Below are positions 8,854 through 17,916 of a DNA stretch of 64,000 nt, in pieces. Source of the DNA: JBEATZ01 sp041178545 (GTDB lineage: Bacteria; Planctomycetota; UBA1135; UBA2386); the NCBI GenBank assembly GCA_041178545.1, contig JBEGVB010000024.1:1-64000 (forward strand), read 5' to 3'. Made by a program: the position numbers and the translations under genes. Every line of letters begins with the position of its first letter. The first letter of the stretch is position 1. The notes beneath the pieces were generated by a model, which saw only the letters and a list, made by a program, of their open reading frames with translations, ran no database searches and was not told where the DNA came from.

Positions 8854-9681
8854 TCAGGCATCCGCCAACATCGCGTCGAGCGACCGACTCGCACGCCACT
8901 CGCCAGCCAGAGACACGTCGCGGGGTCGCGTGGCGTCCTCGCAGTCCATAGGCACGAGGAGTTCTGCCGGCAGGCCGTGCACGGCGCAGAACCGCTGGCC
9001 GAGTTCCCAGCGCGAGAGGCGCTCGGGTCCCGGCAGGTGCTGCACCTCGGGCACGAGCGGGTCTCCCTCCGCCAGCCGCGCTGCGATGCCCGCGATGGCC
9101 ACTGCGGCATCGGCCGCGTGCAGCGGGGTGCGGTACTCGTTGGGGAACAGGTGCACGGGTTTCCGCGCCATGAGCGCGGCCCGGATCATCCCGGTCGCGC
9201 CACGGAACGCCGGGTCGGGACCGAAGAGGAGCGGCAGCCGCACCACCTTGCCGCCCGCGGCTCGCACCCGTTCCTCGCCCTCGGCCTTGGTCATCCCGTA
9301 CACCGAGAGCGGCGCAACCGGTGCCGCGGCACCGTACGGCGCAGCCCTGCCGTCGAAGACGAGGTCGGTGGAGACCATCAGGATCCTGCCGCCCATCGCC
9401 TCGGCAAGGGCGCCGGGCAGGACGGCGTTGACCTGACGTGCACGCTCGGGGTCGGCAGCGCACTCGCCCATGCGGCTCATGGCCGCGAGGTGAACGACCA
9501 CGTCCGGCCCGGCAGCGACCAGCACCTCCCTCCTTGCCTCCGGCTGCGTGAGGTCGACGGCCACGTCGCCGCGACTCCTCCCGACCCCGACGACGCGGGC
9601 GCGCCGCCGCTGGAGGGCAGCGGTCACGAACGGGCCGAGGAAGCCCGTGGCGCCGGTCACGAGGGCACGGAAGGCTGGCAT
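8854..9681 (-). CDS. NAD-dependent epimerase/reductase, RmlD (dTDP-4-dehydrorhamnose reductase) type
   Basis: A 275-residue extended SDR. The nucleotide-binding motif GATGFLG is at about 9-15, HLAAMS near 67, STDLVFDG near 106 and the catalytic YGMTK near 126-130. The STDxVFDG pattern and short length are those of RmlD/SDR-a5 sugar reductases, which reduce dTDP-4-keto-L-rhamnose. It converges with the RmlC-like gene and is divergent from the lipid kinase. No RmlA or RmlB is in the window, so a complete rhamnose pathway is not shown. The ATG at 9681 immediately precedes the Rossmann strand. Confidence 0.85.
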   Translation of the reverse strand: MPAFRALVTGATGFLGPFVTAALQRRRARVVGVGRSRGDVAVDLTQPEARREVLVAAGPDVVVHLAAMSRMGECAADPERARQVNAVLPGALAEAMGGRILMVSTDLVFDGRAAPYGAAAPVAPLSVYGMTKAEGEERVRAAGGKVVRLPLLFGPDPAFRGATGMIRAALMARKPVHLFPNEYRTPLHAADAAVAIAGIAARLAEGDPLVPEVQHLPGPERLSRWELGQRFCAVHGLPAELLVPMDCEDATRPRDVSLAGEWRASRSLDAMLADA

Positions 9682-9740
9682 CGCGCCCCTATGGTTGCGA
9701 CAGTTCGCCGGGAACGAAAGCCCAGCGGTCCCAAACCACG

Positions 9741-10622
9741 ATGCATCGCCTCCTGATCCTCGCCAACCCGATCTCCGGGGGCGGCAAGGCACGCCTGCTC
9801 GCGCCTGCCTTGGCAACGGCGCTGCGCGCACGCGGCATCGAGTCCGAGGTGCACCTCACCAGGTCCGCAGGGGACGCCGCAGCACGGGCTGCGAGTGCGG
9901 CCGCAGAGGGGTTCAGCGGACTGGTGGCGGTGGGCGGCGACGGGACCGTCAACGAGGTGCTGAACGGCATGGCGGACCCGTCCATGCCCCTCGCGGTCCT
10001 GCCCGTGGGCACGGCCAACGTGCTCGCACTCGAACTCGGCCTGCCCCGCGACCCGGAGGTGCTTGCGGACCTCGTCGCCTCGGGGTCCACGCGGCAACTG
10101 GCCATCGGACTCGCAGCGGGCCGCCGCTTCCTGCTCTTCTGCGGCATCGGTCTCGACGGTGCCGTGGTGCAGCGGTTGAGCCAGGTGCGGACCGGCACCC
10201 TCGGCAAGCACAAGTGGGCGGCCCCCATCCTGCACACGGTGCTGCACTGGCCCAAGTACAACCTCTCGGTCACGTTCGACGACGGCACGAGGCTCGAGGA
10301 CGTGAGCACGGTGCTGGTCACCCGCGTGCGCAACTACGGCGGCATCGCGGCGATGCCCCCCGGCATCGACCTCGGCGACGGGAAGCTCCACGTGCTGTGC
10401 TTCCGGCCGCGCTCGCGGCTCGCATGGGTGTGGCTGGGCCTCCTCGCCATCCTCCGCCTGCTGCGCCCCGGCCGCTGGCTGGACCACCGCACTGCGCGTT
10501 CGCTGACGGTCACGGGCCCTGCACCCTGCCAGGTCGATGGCGACCACGGTGGCACGACCCCGCTCACGGTCGAACTCGCACCAGTGCTCGCAACGGTGTT
10601 CGCGCCGCAGCCGAGGGGCTGA
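9741..10622 (+). CDS. Diacylglycerol kinase family lipid kinase (YegS/DgkB type)
   Basis: A 293-residue DAGK_cat protein. The N-terminal ANPISGGGKA motif and the GGDGTVNEVLNG nucleotide/Mg loop at about 65-76 are diagnostic, followed by LPVGTANVLALEL. These enzymes phosphorylate diacylglycerol or related lipids; the exact substrate cannot be fixed from sequence. The start at 9741 is the ATG directly before the first beta strand and fits the family length (about 290-310). It is divergent from the RmlD-like gene, with a 59-bp gap, and convergent with the STAS-kinase gene, with a 3-bp gap. Confidence 0.92.
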   Translation: MHRLLILANPISGGGKARLLAPALATALRARGIESEVHLTRSAGDAAARAASAAAEGFSGLVAVGGDGTVNEVLNGMADPSMPLAVLPVGTANVLALELGLPRDPEVLADLVASGSTRQLAIGLAAGRRFLLFCGIGLDGAVVQRLSQVRTGTLGKHKWAAPILHTVLHWPKYNLSVTFDDGTRLEDVSTVLVTRVRNYGGIAAMPPGIDLGDGKLHVLCFRPRSRLAWVWLGLLAILRLLRPGRWLDHRTARSLTVTGPAPCQVDGDHGGTTPLTVELAPVLATVFAPQPRG

Positions 10623-10625
10623 GCC

Positions 10626-12764
10626 TCAGGCCCCGAGTCCGCGCTGCAGGCGCTCGACCACCAGCCCCGCCACCCACGTCGACACGCGCTTGGTGCGCAG
10701 CGGCAGCTGGGTGAAGCACACGAGGGGCAGGGTCCACTGCAGCAGGGGCAACAGGTAGGCAGCCTCGCCGCCCGCGTCCCCCGCCTGACGGCGCGCCAGG
10801 CCGCGCAGCAGGGCTGCCATCGCAAGCCCCTTGTCGAGCATGGGATCGCCGCTCGGGCGGTCCGGCTCCCCCACCGCGAAGAAGTCCGCGTGGCCGTGCA
10901 GATGGCGGTGTGCGAGCAGCACGCGCAGCTCGTCCTCGTCCGACTCCATGCGCGGGTGCTGCAGGGTCAGCAACGGCTCGAGACGCGCGAAGTCGGAACA
11001 GACGTTGCGCTCGCGCGTCTCCGAGAAGTCGATCACGTAGAGGTTCTCGCGGTCGTCGACGAGCACGTTGTTCAGGTTGAGGTCGCCGTGCGTGATGGAG
11101 ATGCGGCAGCGGGTGAGTTGGGCGCGCAGCCGCGGCCACTCGTGCCGGAGGAACCACCACGGATTGGCGACGTCGCAGGCAAGCGGCCCACAGGGGATGC
11201 GCGGCGCATCGGGGTCGATCCCCAGCACGTCGACCGCAACCGACTCCATCCCGCGGAACAGCACGCGTGGGTCGTGCTCGTCGAACAGTGAGACCTCGCG
11301 CTCACGCCACTGGCCGTACCAAGGCTGCAGCACGGAGCCCGCGAGTTGCAGGTAGAGCCTGCGCAGGTCCGCGACCGGCTGCAGGGCATGCACGTCCGCG
11401 AGCGAGTGCAGCCGTGCGCCGGCACCGTTGATGCCCACGAAGTTGTAGCGCAACCCAGCTGACTCGCCGCGGTTGGCGCGGCCCATGATCACCGTGCTGT
11501 TGTTGAGGATGAAGTTGCGGACGTACTCGTGGTACGCGCGCTCCTCCCGGTCGGTGAATGCGTGGGAACTGACCTTCAGCACCGTGGGGATGGTGGTGCG
11601 CCCCTCGTGGTCGTGGCTCGCCACGGCATATGTGGCGGCGCTGTAGCCGCCGGTGAGACGGGTCAGGCGGATCGAGCTGGAGCCGTGGTACAGGGTGCGC
11701 GCGATCACCTCGGCCTCCTCGCCGAGGTCCGCCGGGGCATCGACCCGCAGACGCGCTGCGGAACCGTCGGCCACCTGGTCCGCGCGCCAGACGAAGGCCG
11801 TGGCCGACCCCTTGCCCAGTGCCGTGCTCGCGTCCACGGCAACCAGGTCCTCTGCACCCTCGACAGCGGTGGCGAGTGCAGCCGGCGAACCGGGCAACAC
11901 GGCTGTGGAACCCCACTCCAGTGCGGGTCCCGTCGCAACAACGGCCCCGCCGCCCGGCGCACACACGACAACGCGCGCCCGCCTGCGGTCCCCGACCGCA
12001 ACACAACTGAAGATGCCGAGCCAACCGTCGCCAGCAGCCGCACGGCACGCGGCCAGCAAGCCATCCTCGTCCGTCAGTCCCTTGCTGCGCAGGACGAGCG
12101 TTGGCGCTCCCCGCAGTGCAACGGCCTCGTCGAGGTGCACGAAGGCTGCATGCGGCAGGGCGGCGAGCAGGTGGTCGCAGGACCCGTTGCCGAACTGCAT
12201 GCCCACGAGGCTGCCCGTGGAGACGAACCGCATGGGTTGCGCAGCGGCCTGCTCGCGACTCGCTCCCGTGCCCCCGGCACCCGTCGCGAGACCGAGTTCG
12301 GCGAAGCTCGTGGGAGCAAGCGGGCCCGGCGCAAGCCGTTCCATCCGCCCAGCACCCGGCTCACCGTGTGCAAGTTCGAAGGACGTTCCGCCGTGCTCGA
12401 AAGCAGCAGCACCGCCGGCCGAGGCTCGGTCCCCGCCCGCGGCGGCAACTGCACTGGCGAGGTCGGCGGCCTGCGGCCAGAACGCACCCATCCCGGAGAT
12501 CTCCAGCACGTCGCGCACCCCGGGGCGCAAGCCGGCAAGGGTCGTCGTCCGCCCAGCTGCGCGCTGCCGCTTCTCGTGGGCCAGCAGCACGCGCAGGCCC
12601 GCGCTGGACACGTAGTCGACACCACAGACGTCCCAGACCGTGGGCGCAGGGGCATGGGACTCGAGCCACGAGCCGAGGACGCCAGCCGTGCTGCCGTCGA
12701 TCCTGCCCCGGAGCACGAGGACAGGCACCGCGGTGCCACTGGCAAGGGCGAGTTCGAGTGCCAT
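10626..12764 (-). CDS. STAS domain fused to a TCAD9-like phosphotransferase (APH/kinase-fold) domain
   Basis: A 712-residue protein with an unusual architecture. Residues 1-100 are a STAS (anti-sigma-factor antagonist) domain: VLVLRGRIDGSTAG, VWDVCGVDYVSSAGLRVLL with the serines expected for phosphoregulation, and a final helix. Residues about 140-330 look like a FIST/receptor-type or unassigned alpha-beta region. From about 370 there is a kinase-fold domain with ITHGDLNLNNVLVDD near 555 (catalytic Asp and Asn) and YVIDFSE near 576 (metal Asp), the pattern of aminoglycoside-phosphotransferase-like and ternary-complex-associated-domain-9 families. A signalling or conflict-related role is inferred only. 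The ATG at 12764 opens the STAS domain; the much longer upstream frame is antisense to the PKD gene. Confidence 0.8.
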   Translation of the reverse strand: MALELALASGTAVPVLVLRGRIDGSTAGVLGSWLESHAPAPTVWDVCGVDYVSSAGLRVLLAHEKRQRAAGRTTTLAGLRPGVRDVLEISGMGAFWPQAADLASAVAAAGGDRASAGGAAAFEHGGTSFELAHGEPGAGRMERLAPGPLAPTSFAELGLATGAGGTGASREQAAAQPMRFVSTGSLVGMQFGNGSCDHLLAALPHAAFVHLDEAVALRGAPTLVLRSKGLTDEDGLLAACRAAAGDGWLGIFSCVAVGDRRRARVVVCAPGGGAVVATGPALEWGSTAVLPGSPAALATAVEGAEDLVAVDASTALGKGSATAFVWRADQVADGSAARLRVDAPADLGEEAEVIARTLYHGSSSIRLTRLTGGYSAATYAVASHDHEGRTTIPTVLKVSSHAFTDREERAYHEYVRNFILNNSTVIMGRANRGESAGLRYNFVGINGAGARLHSLADVHALQPVADLRRLYLQLAGSVLQPWYGQWREREVSLFDEHDPRVLFRGMESVAVDVLGIDPDAPRIPCGPLACDVANPWWFLRHEWPRLRAQLTRCRISITHGDLNLNNVLVDDRENLYVIDFSETRERNVCSDFARLEPLLTLQHPRMESDEDELRVLLAHRHLHGHADFFAVGEPDRPSGDPMLDKGLAMAALLRGLARRQAGDAGGEAAYLLPLLQWTLPLVCFTQLPLRTKRVSTWVAGLVVERLQRGLGA

Positions 12765-12887
12765 GGGGGGATTCTGGGGAAGGGGCCGTGCGGCACCAGC
12801 CCCACGAGCGGTTTCCCGGTTGTCGATCGCGAGGAACCCGCGGCCCCACCGGCACCGTCGAACACGCGGTACCATCCGCCCCTGAAC

Positions 12888-14966
12888 ATGCACGCACGCA
12901 TCGCCCTGCTGTCGCTGCTGTCCGCAGCGTCCCTGCTCGCCCAGTCCCCTGCCAGCCTCACCGTGCCCGTCGGGCTCGCGGCCACCGAGGGCAACAGCAA
13001 CAACACCTACCCGTGGGGCCGTGGCACCGCAGGTGGGATCCGGATCCAGAACCTCTACGACAGCAGCCACTTCACCAACCAGGCGGTGAACAGCCCGATC
13101 CTCGTCACTCGCCTCAAGTGGCGCGCCAACGGCACCACGACATCGTGGGGCGGCGGCACCTACAGCAACGTCACGGTGCAGATGTCGACGGCAGCAGTCG
13201 ACCAGGCCAGCCCCAGCACCACGTTTGCCGCCAACCATGGTCCCGACCTGCTCACGGTGCACTCCGGCAACGTGGCATTCCTCGCGGGCACCGGCGCAGG
13301 GACTGCGGTCCCCGGCCCCACGGTCGTCGACCTGCCGCTCGCAGCCCCGTTCCTCTACAACCCGGCCACGGGCAGCGACCTCGTCGTCGACGTGGACTTC
13401 GCCAGCGGGTCGTTCACCGGGAGCGGCGTCACCGCCATCGACGTGAGCACGACCACCCCGCTGGCGAGCCGCGTCTACAACACGGTCAACACCTCGCCCA
13501 CGGGAATCATCACCATCAACCACGGCATGGTGATGGAGGTGGAGTACACGCTGGCGAACGGTCTCTATGCCGCGTTCAGCACGTCCGCAACGCGCGGTGC
13601 GAGCCCACTCACGGTGCAGTTCACCGACCGCAGCTTCTCCTCCGCACCAGGCGGCGTGGTCGCATGGTCGTGGGACCTCAACGGCGACGGCACCGTCGAC
13701 AGCACGGCGCAGAACCCGAGCTTCGTGTACGGCAGTTGCGGCACGTGGAACGTGAGCCTCACGGTGCTCGATGCCGCGAATCCATCGTCCACACTCACCC
13801 GCACGGGACTGGTGGTGACCGACGAGGTCACGCCCTCGTTCACCACGGCACTGCTGGCGCCCGCCGGTGTGGTGCAGTTCACCGACACGTCGACACCCAC
13901 GCCCACCAGCTGGGCATGGGACCTCAACGGCGACGGGGTGACGGACAGCACCGCACAGAACCCCATCTGGGTCTACGGCTCGGTGTGCGGCAACCCGGTC
14001 ACGGTGGGACTCGTCGTCAACCGCCTCTGTCGCGGCCCCTACACGACCAGCAGGTCCTTCGTGCCGGGCAACAGCCTCGCCACGGTGACGGACGGCAACA
14101 CCTCCACGAGCACGGGCGCAGGCGGCTACTTTGACCTCAACGTCACCAACCCGAACGGCATCTCGGTCTGCAGGATGACCGCCAAGACCACGGCTGCAGC
14201 CAATGCGGCCCTCACCTTCGTGGTGTCGGCGATCCCGGGCACCTACGTCGGCCAGGAACGCAACCTCGCGGCCTGGCGCACCGTCGCCACGGTGGCGAGC
14301 ACGGGTGCGGCGACCGCGACGGAACTGGAGGTGCTCACCTTCAACCCGCCGCTCTACCTGCCGCCGGGCACCTGGGGCCTGCACGTGGCCACGGCCACGG
14401 CAAGCGCCCAGTACACGACCATCACGGCTTCCCAGACCTTCACCCACCCCGACGTGGCGCTGACCGCGGGGTCCGTGGGGATCCTCGGCAGCACCCCCAT
14501 CGCCAACCGCCTCTGGAACGGTTCGCTCACCTTCAGCTCCTGCGACAACTCGGGCACGGCAGGCCACGGTTACCTCGGCCTCGGCTGCGCCGGCACCCTG
14601 GCCACGAGCCGCCAGGTGGCCACTGCACTGCCGCGGATCGGCAACTCAATGTCCGTCGACTTCGACAACCTGCCGCTGAGCACGGCGATCCTGTCTGTCG
14701 GATTGAGCACCACGAACTCGCCACTGGGCCCGCTGCCGCTCGACCTCGGCGGCCTCGGCGCACCGGGGTGCCAGCTGCGCGTGAGCCCGGACGTGACTGC
14801 AGTGCTCGTCGGCGGGGCCAACCGTGCGACCTGGTCACTCGCCATCCCCAGCAGCACGGCGCTCCAGTGCGTGCGCTTCCACTCGCAAGCCCTGGTGCTG
14901 GACCCGACCGCCAACCTGCTGGGCGCCGTGGTGAGCGACGCCGCCTCGTCGGTGATCGGCCTCTAG
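12888..14966 (+). CDS. Secreted PKD-domain protein with lineage-type C-terminal module
   Basis: A 692-residue exported protein with a signal peptide ending near ...SLLAQ. Residues 20-230 are a beta-rich region without a family I can name. Two PKD domains follow at about 235-310 and 315-385, each carrying WDLNGDG.VDSTAQNP.. followed by .VYGS; the DLNGDG segment resembles a calcium-binding loop. Residues 400-600 are another beta-rich region. The last 75 residues (from LGGLGAPGCQLRVSPD) match the tails of two other secreted proteins here. Surface adhesion or glycan contact is plausible for PKD proteins, but no enzyme motif is visible. The ATG at 12888 begins the signal peptide. Confidence 0.85.
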   Translation: MHARIALLSLLSAASLLAQSPASLTVPVGLAATEGNSNNTYPWGRGTAGGIRIQNLYDSSHFTNQAVNSPILVTRLKWRANGTTTSWGGGTYSNVTVQMSTAAVDQASPSTTFAANHGPDLLTVHSGNVAFLAGTGAGTAVPGPTVVDLPLAAPFLYNPATGSDLVVDVDFASGSFTGSGVTAIDVSTTTPLASRVYNTVNTSPTGIITINHGMVMEVEYTLANGLYAAFSTSATRGASPLTVQFTDRSFSSAPGGVVAWSWDLNGDGTVDSTAQNPSFVYGSCGTWNVSLTVLDAANPSSTLTRTGLVVTDEVTPSFTTALLAPAGVVQFTDTSTPTPTSWAWDLNGDGVTDSTAQNPIWVYGSVCGNPVTVGLVVNRLCRGPYTTSRSFVPGNSLATVTDGNTSTSTGAGGYFDLNVTNPNGISVCRMTAKTTAAANAALTFVVSAIPGTYVGQERNLAAWRTVATVASTGAATATELEVLTFNPPLYLPPGTWGLHVATATASAQYTTITASQTFTHPDVALTAGSVGILGSTPIANRLWNGSLTFSSCDNSGTAGHGYLGLGCAGTLATSRQVATALPRIGNSMSVDFDNLPLSTAILSVGLSTTNSPLGPLPLDLGGLGAPGCQLRVSPDVTAVLVGGANRATWSLAIPSSTALQCVRFHSQALVLDPTANLLGAVVSDAASSVIGL

Positions 14967-15280
14967 CCCGGCGCGCGGGCGCCGTGCGCGTGGGCAAGCC
15001 GGTCGACATGGCGCGCGAGCTCCACGTCGAAGCCGGTGACGCCGCCGCGGTCATGGGTCGTGAGTCGGATCGAGACACGGTTCCACGAGTTGGACCAGTC
15101 GGGGTGGTGGTCCAGTTCCTCCGCCACCGCGGCAACCGCAGTCATGAAGGCAAAGGCTGCGCAGAAGTCGTCGAACCGGAGGTCGCGCGCGAGCGACGTG
15201 CCGTCGGGACAACTCCAGTGCGGGAGACTCGCGAGGACATGCTCGAGGTCTGCGGGACCGAGGACGGTGCGGGACGGCAT
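14963..15280 (-). CDS. Pterin-4a-carbinolamine dehydratase
   Basis: A 105-residue protein of exactly the family length. The signature is [10 protein letters not shown] at about 55-64, with catalytic His 58/59, followed by [16 protein letters not shown]. These enzymes dehydrate 4a-hydroxytetrahydrobiopterin, regenerating the pterin cofactor of aromatic amino acid hydroxylases; many bacterial members have moonlighting roles. No aromatic hydroxylase is in the window. A PTPS/QueD-like gene 40 kb away is the only other pterin gene. Its stop overlaps the end of the convergent PKD gene by four bases; it is divergent from kdsA. Confidence 0.92.
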   Translation of the reverse strand: MPSRTVLGPADLEHVLASLPHWSCPDGTSLARDLRFDDFCAAFAFMTAVAAVAEELDHHPDWSNSWNRVSIRLTTHDRGGVTGFDVELARHVDRLAHAHGARAPG

Positions 15281-15342
15281 GGCGTGACGATAGCCCGCAC
15301 TGGGAGCGTGCCTGCGCAGATCCTTCCGCTACCATCCGGCGC

Positions 15343-16182
15343 ATGCCCGCAGACCGTCCCGTCACCCGCACCGTGCACGTCGGCAGCGCCGCCTTCGGCG
15401 GCGGCAACCCCTTTGCACTGATCGCCGGCCCGTGCGTGATCGAGAGCCGCGAGCACTGCCTCCGCCATGCCGAGGCGCTTGCGAAGCTGTGCCGAGACCG
15501 CCGCATCCCGCTGGTCTTCAAGTGCTCCTACGACAAGGCCAACCGCACCAGCGGCGCGGCCTTCCGCGGTCTCGGCGTCGAGGGCGGCCTCGCGATCCTC
15601 GCCGAGGTGAAGCGCGAGCTCGGCCTGCCTGTGCTCACCGACGTGCACGAGAGCACGCAGTGCGCTGAGGTCGGAAAGGTCGTCGACTGCCTGCAGATCC
15701 CAGCCTTCCTCTGCCGCCAGACCGACCTGCTGCTGGCTGCAGCCGCGACCGGCAAGGTCGTCAACGTGAAGAAGGGACAGTTCCTCGCCCCCGAGGACGT
15801 GGGCAACGTGCTGTCCAAGGTGCGCGATGCCGGCAACCCCAACGTGATGGTCACCGAGCGCGGCGCCAGCTTCGGCTACCGCACGCTGGTGGTGGACTTC
15901 GCCGGGTTCCCGACCATGCGCGCCTTCGGCCAGCCCCTGGTGTTCGACGCCACCCACTCGGTGCAGCGCCCCGGCGGTGAGGGCAAGTCGACGGGCGGCG
16001 ACCGCACCAAGGTGCCCTACCTCGCGCGCGCTGCCGTGGCCTGCGGGGTGGACGGCCTCTTCATGGAGGTCCACGAGGACCCCGACCGCGCACCCAGCGA
16101 CGGGCCCAACATGCTGCGCCTCGACTCGGTGGGCGCGCTGCTGGACGAACTGCTGCGGGTGCAGGACGCCGTGCGCGCCTGA
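15343..16182 (+). CDS. kdsA: 3-deoxy-8-phosphooctulonate synthase (KDO-8-phosphate synthase)
   Basis: A 279-residue enzyme condensing phosphoenolpyruvate with arabinose-5-phosphate to make KDO-8-phosphate for lipopolysaccharide inner core. Visible motifs are IAGPCVIES at about 27-34, [12 protein letters not shown] near 60, [10 protein letters not shown], and [11 protein letters not shown] in the substrate loop. The Cys in AGPC marks the metal-dependent class of this family (the metal-independent E. coli type has Asn there), so a divalent metal requirement is inferred. Length is typical. It is monocistronic in appearance, convergent with the secreted protein gene at 16225. With the LAB_N protein it supports an LPS-bearing outer membrane. 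Confidence 0.94.
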   Translation: MPADRPVTRTVHVGSAAFGGGNPFALIAGPCVIESREHCLRHAEALAKLCRDRRIPLVFKCSYDKANRTSGAAFRGLGVEGGLAILAEVKRELGLPVLTDVHESTQCAEVGKVVDCLQIPAFLCRQTDLLLAAAATGKVVNVKKGQFLAPEDVGNVLSKVRDAGNPNVMVTERGASFGYRTLVVDFAGFPTMRAFGQPLVFDATHSVQRPGGEGKSTGGDRTKVPYLARAAVACGVDGLFMEVHEDPDRAPSDGPNMLRLDSVGALLDELLRVQDAVRA

Positions 16183-16224
16183 GCGCGCACGACGGTGGTC
16201 ACGGCATCCCGGTCGCCTGCGGGC

Positions 16225-17805
16225 TCAGTTCGGGTTGAGCAGCAGGTCGAGGCCGTTGGAGGTCACCACCCCCAGCGGGTTGACCGACGGCGTCAGCGCC
16301 AGCGACTGGGCGAACACGCGCACGCCCGCCAAGCCCGGGTTGTTGGGGATGGCGAACGGGATCGTGCCGGTGTTCCCGGAAGGCAGGAAGACGGCCGAGG
16401 CCGACACCCCCACGTGCTGGTAGCAGCCGGGCGCGCCCAGCGGGGCCAGGTCGAAGCCCGGGACGATGGAGCCGAAGCCGAGGCCGAGGATGCCCAGCAC
16501 CGAGGTGGTCGGCACGTTGGTGGTGATCCAGTTGATCGAGGTCCCGATGCGGGGGCGTGCCGAGGTCGCAAGCACCAGCGGACGCGCGTCCTGCTGCGTG
16601 ACGAAGGGCACCGAGGTGGAGAGGTCGCGGGAGCCGGGATTGCGGTTGCCGGCGCCGGCACTCCAGCCCGTGAGCACCGTGTGGGTCACGTTGACGCAAG
16701 ACTGGTAGCGGAACTCGACGGCACCCGAGGCGAAGAAGGCCACCTGGAACGTGTTGGTGTTGGTCTGGCCGAACTCGGGCACGCCGAGCCAGGTCACGTA
16801 CGCGGCGGTGTTGGAGGGATCGACGTCGAAGTGCACCGTCCCGCCCACGCCGGGGTTGAGGTCCTGCCACAGCGGACAGAAGCGCTCGCCCTGCGCCAGC
16901 AGCGCCACCGGGTCGCCATTGCAGCACCCGTTGGCACCGTTGGCGCCCGTCCAGATGAAGCCGTTGGAGCTGACCACCAGGGCGCTCGTGATGCCGGCCG
17001 GCGTGATGAGCGGGAAGGGCAGTGCGAGCGAGGGCGACACGGTGTCGTCGGTCAGGCCGAGGTTTGCGGAGGTGGGCGTGAACCACGTGCCGGAGCCGGG
17101 CAGGACCGCGTAGCCGCCTGCACCGGTGGGGTTCAGCAGCAGGCTGTTGGAGCCGGGTGCGGTCCCGCTGAGGTCGAAGGTGCCGGGTGCAAACGTCTCG
17201 TAGAACGTGGAGGTCTGGTCGAGGCAGCCCGCACCGAAGGCACCAACCTGTGCGATGTTGCCGCCGGCAGTGGTGTAGTAGACCTCGACCCGGCCGATCG
17301 AGCCGCCGGCCTCGGTGGAGAGCGGCTGGTTGCCACCCGTGGTGCTGAGGTTGGTCTGCGTCAGCATGCGGGTGAGGGTCACCGGGATGCCGAGCACGTC
17401 GCTCTGGAACGTCCCGGCTGCTGCATAGGAGTTTGCCATCGTCGCGTTGCCGCAGGCACCGAGGACACCCACCCACTCGTTTGCCTGCACCGGCACCACA
17501 CAGGGGATGATCTGGTTCGAGGGGACGTTGCTGGCGAAGAAGGACTGCGTGACCGAGGTGGTGGCCGGATAGGCAGGCGGCATCGCAGGGTGCAGGGTCA
17601 GTTCGACACACTGCACGCCCTGCGCGGACTCGTCGGGGACGCGCAACCCGATGATGGTGATGGCCGCCGGGGACTGGAAGCAGAACCCTCGGGTCAGCGT
17701 GGGCGACGAGAAGGTGCTGGAGAATGCCGGGATCGGCAGTTGCGTGCCCTGGGCAGCGACACTGCCTGCGAGCGAGAGGAGAACGAGAGCCGGGAAGTGA
17801 CGCAT
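16225..17805 (-). CDS. Secreted beta-rich protein of unknown function with shared C-terminal module
   Basis: A 526-residue exported protein. A signal peptide (MRHFPALVLLSLAGSVAA) ends before QGTQ. The mature chain is Thr/Ser/Gly/Asn-rich, low in Lys, and predicted all-beta; the middle (NGFIWTGANGANGCCNGDPV and similar) is like surface proteins without catalytic motifs. The last 75 residues, from LAPLGAPGCYQHV, align with the tails of the PKD protein at 12888 and the NAGPA protein at 55368. The ATG at 17805 has a strong Shine-Dalgarno (aggagg, about six bases upstream) and starts the signal peptide. I do not recognise a family for the main body. Confidence 0.8.
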   Translation of the reverse strand: MRHFPALVLLSLAGSVAAQGTQLPIPAFSSTFSSPTLTRGFCFQSPAAITIIGLRVPDESAQGVQCVELTLHPAMPPAYPATTSVTQSFFASNVPSNQIIPCVVPVQANEWVGVLGACGNATMANSYAAAGTFQSDVLGIPVTLTRMLTQTNLSTTGGNQPLSTEAGGSIGRVEVYYTTAGGNIAQVGAFGAGCLDQTSTFYETFAPGTFDLSGTAPGSNSLLLNPTGAGGYAVLPGSGTWFTPTSANLGLTDDTVSPSLALPFPLITPAGITSALVVSSNGFIWTGANGANGCCNGDPVALLAQGERFCPLWQDLNPGVGGTVHFDVDPSNTAAYVTWLGVPEFGQTNTNTFQVAFFASGAVEFRYQSCVNVTHTVLTGWSAGAGNRNPGSRDLSTSVPFVTQQDARPLVLATSARPRIGTSINWITTNVPTTSVLGILGLGFGSIVPGFDLAPLGAPGCYQHVGVSASAVFLPSGNTGTIPFAIPNNPGLAGVRVFAQSLALTPSVNPLGVVTSNGLDLLLNPN

Positions 17806-17916
17806 GGAACCCTCCTGTGGGTTGGTCCCGCGAACGAGGACGCGGGACTGCTCTTTGTACCGCTTCCGGCCGAGGTGCGCATTGCGTCGTGCAAGAAGGC
17901 TGCATAAGACGCGCCC

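Noticed and set aside
12765..14567. A long N-terminal extension of the STAS-kinase frame
   Set aside because: It is antisense to the PKD protein; the STAS domain begins exactly at the ATG at 12764.
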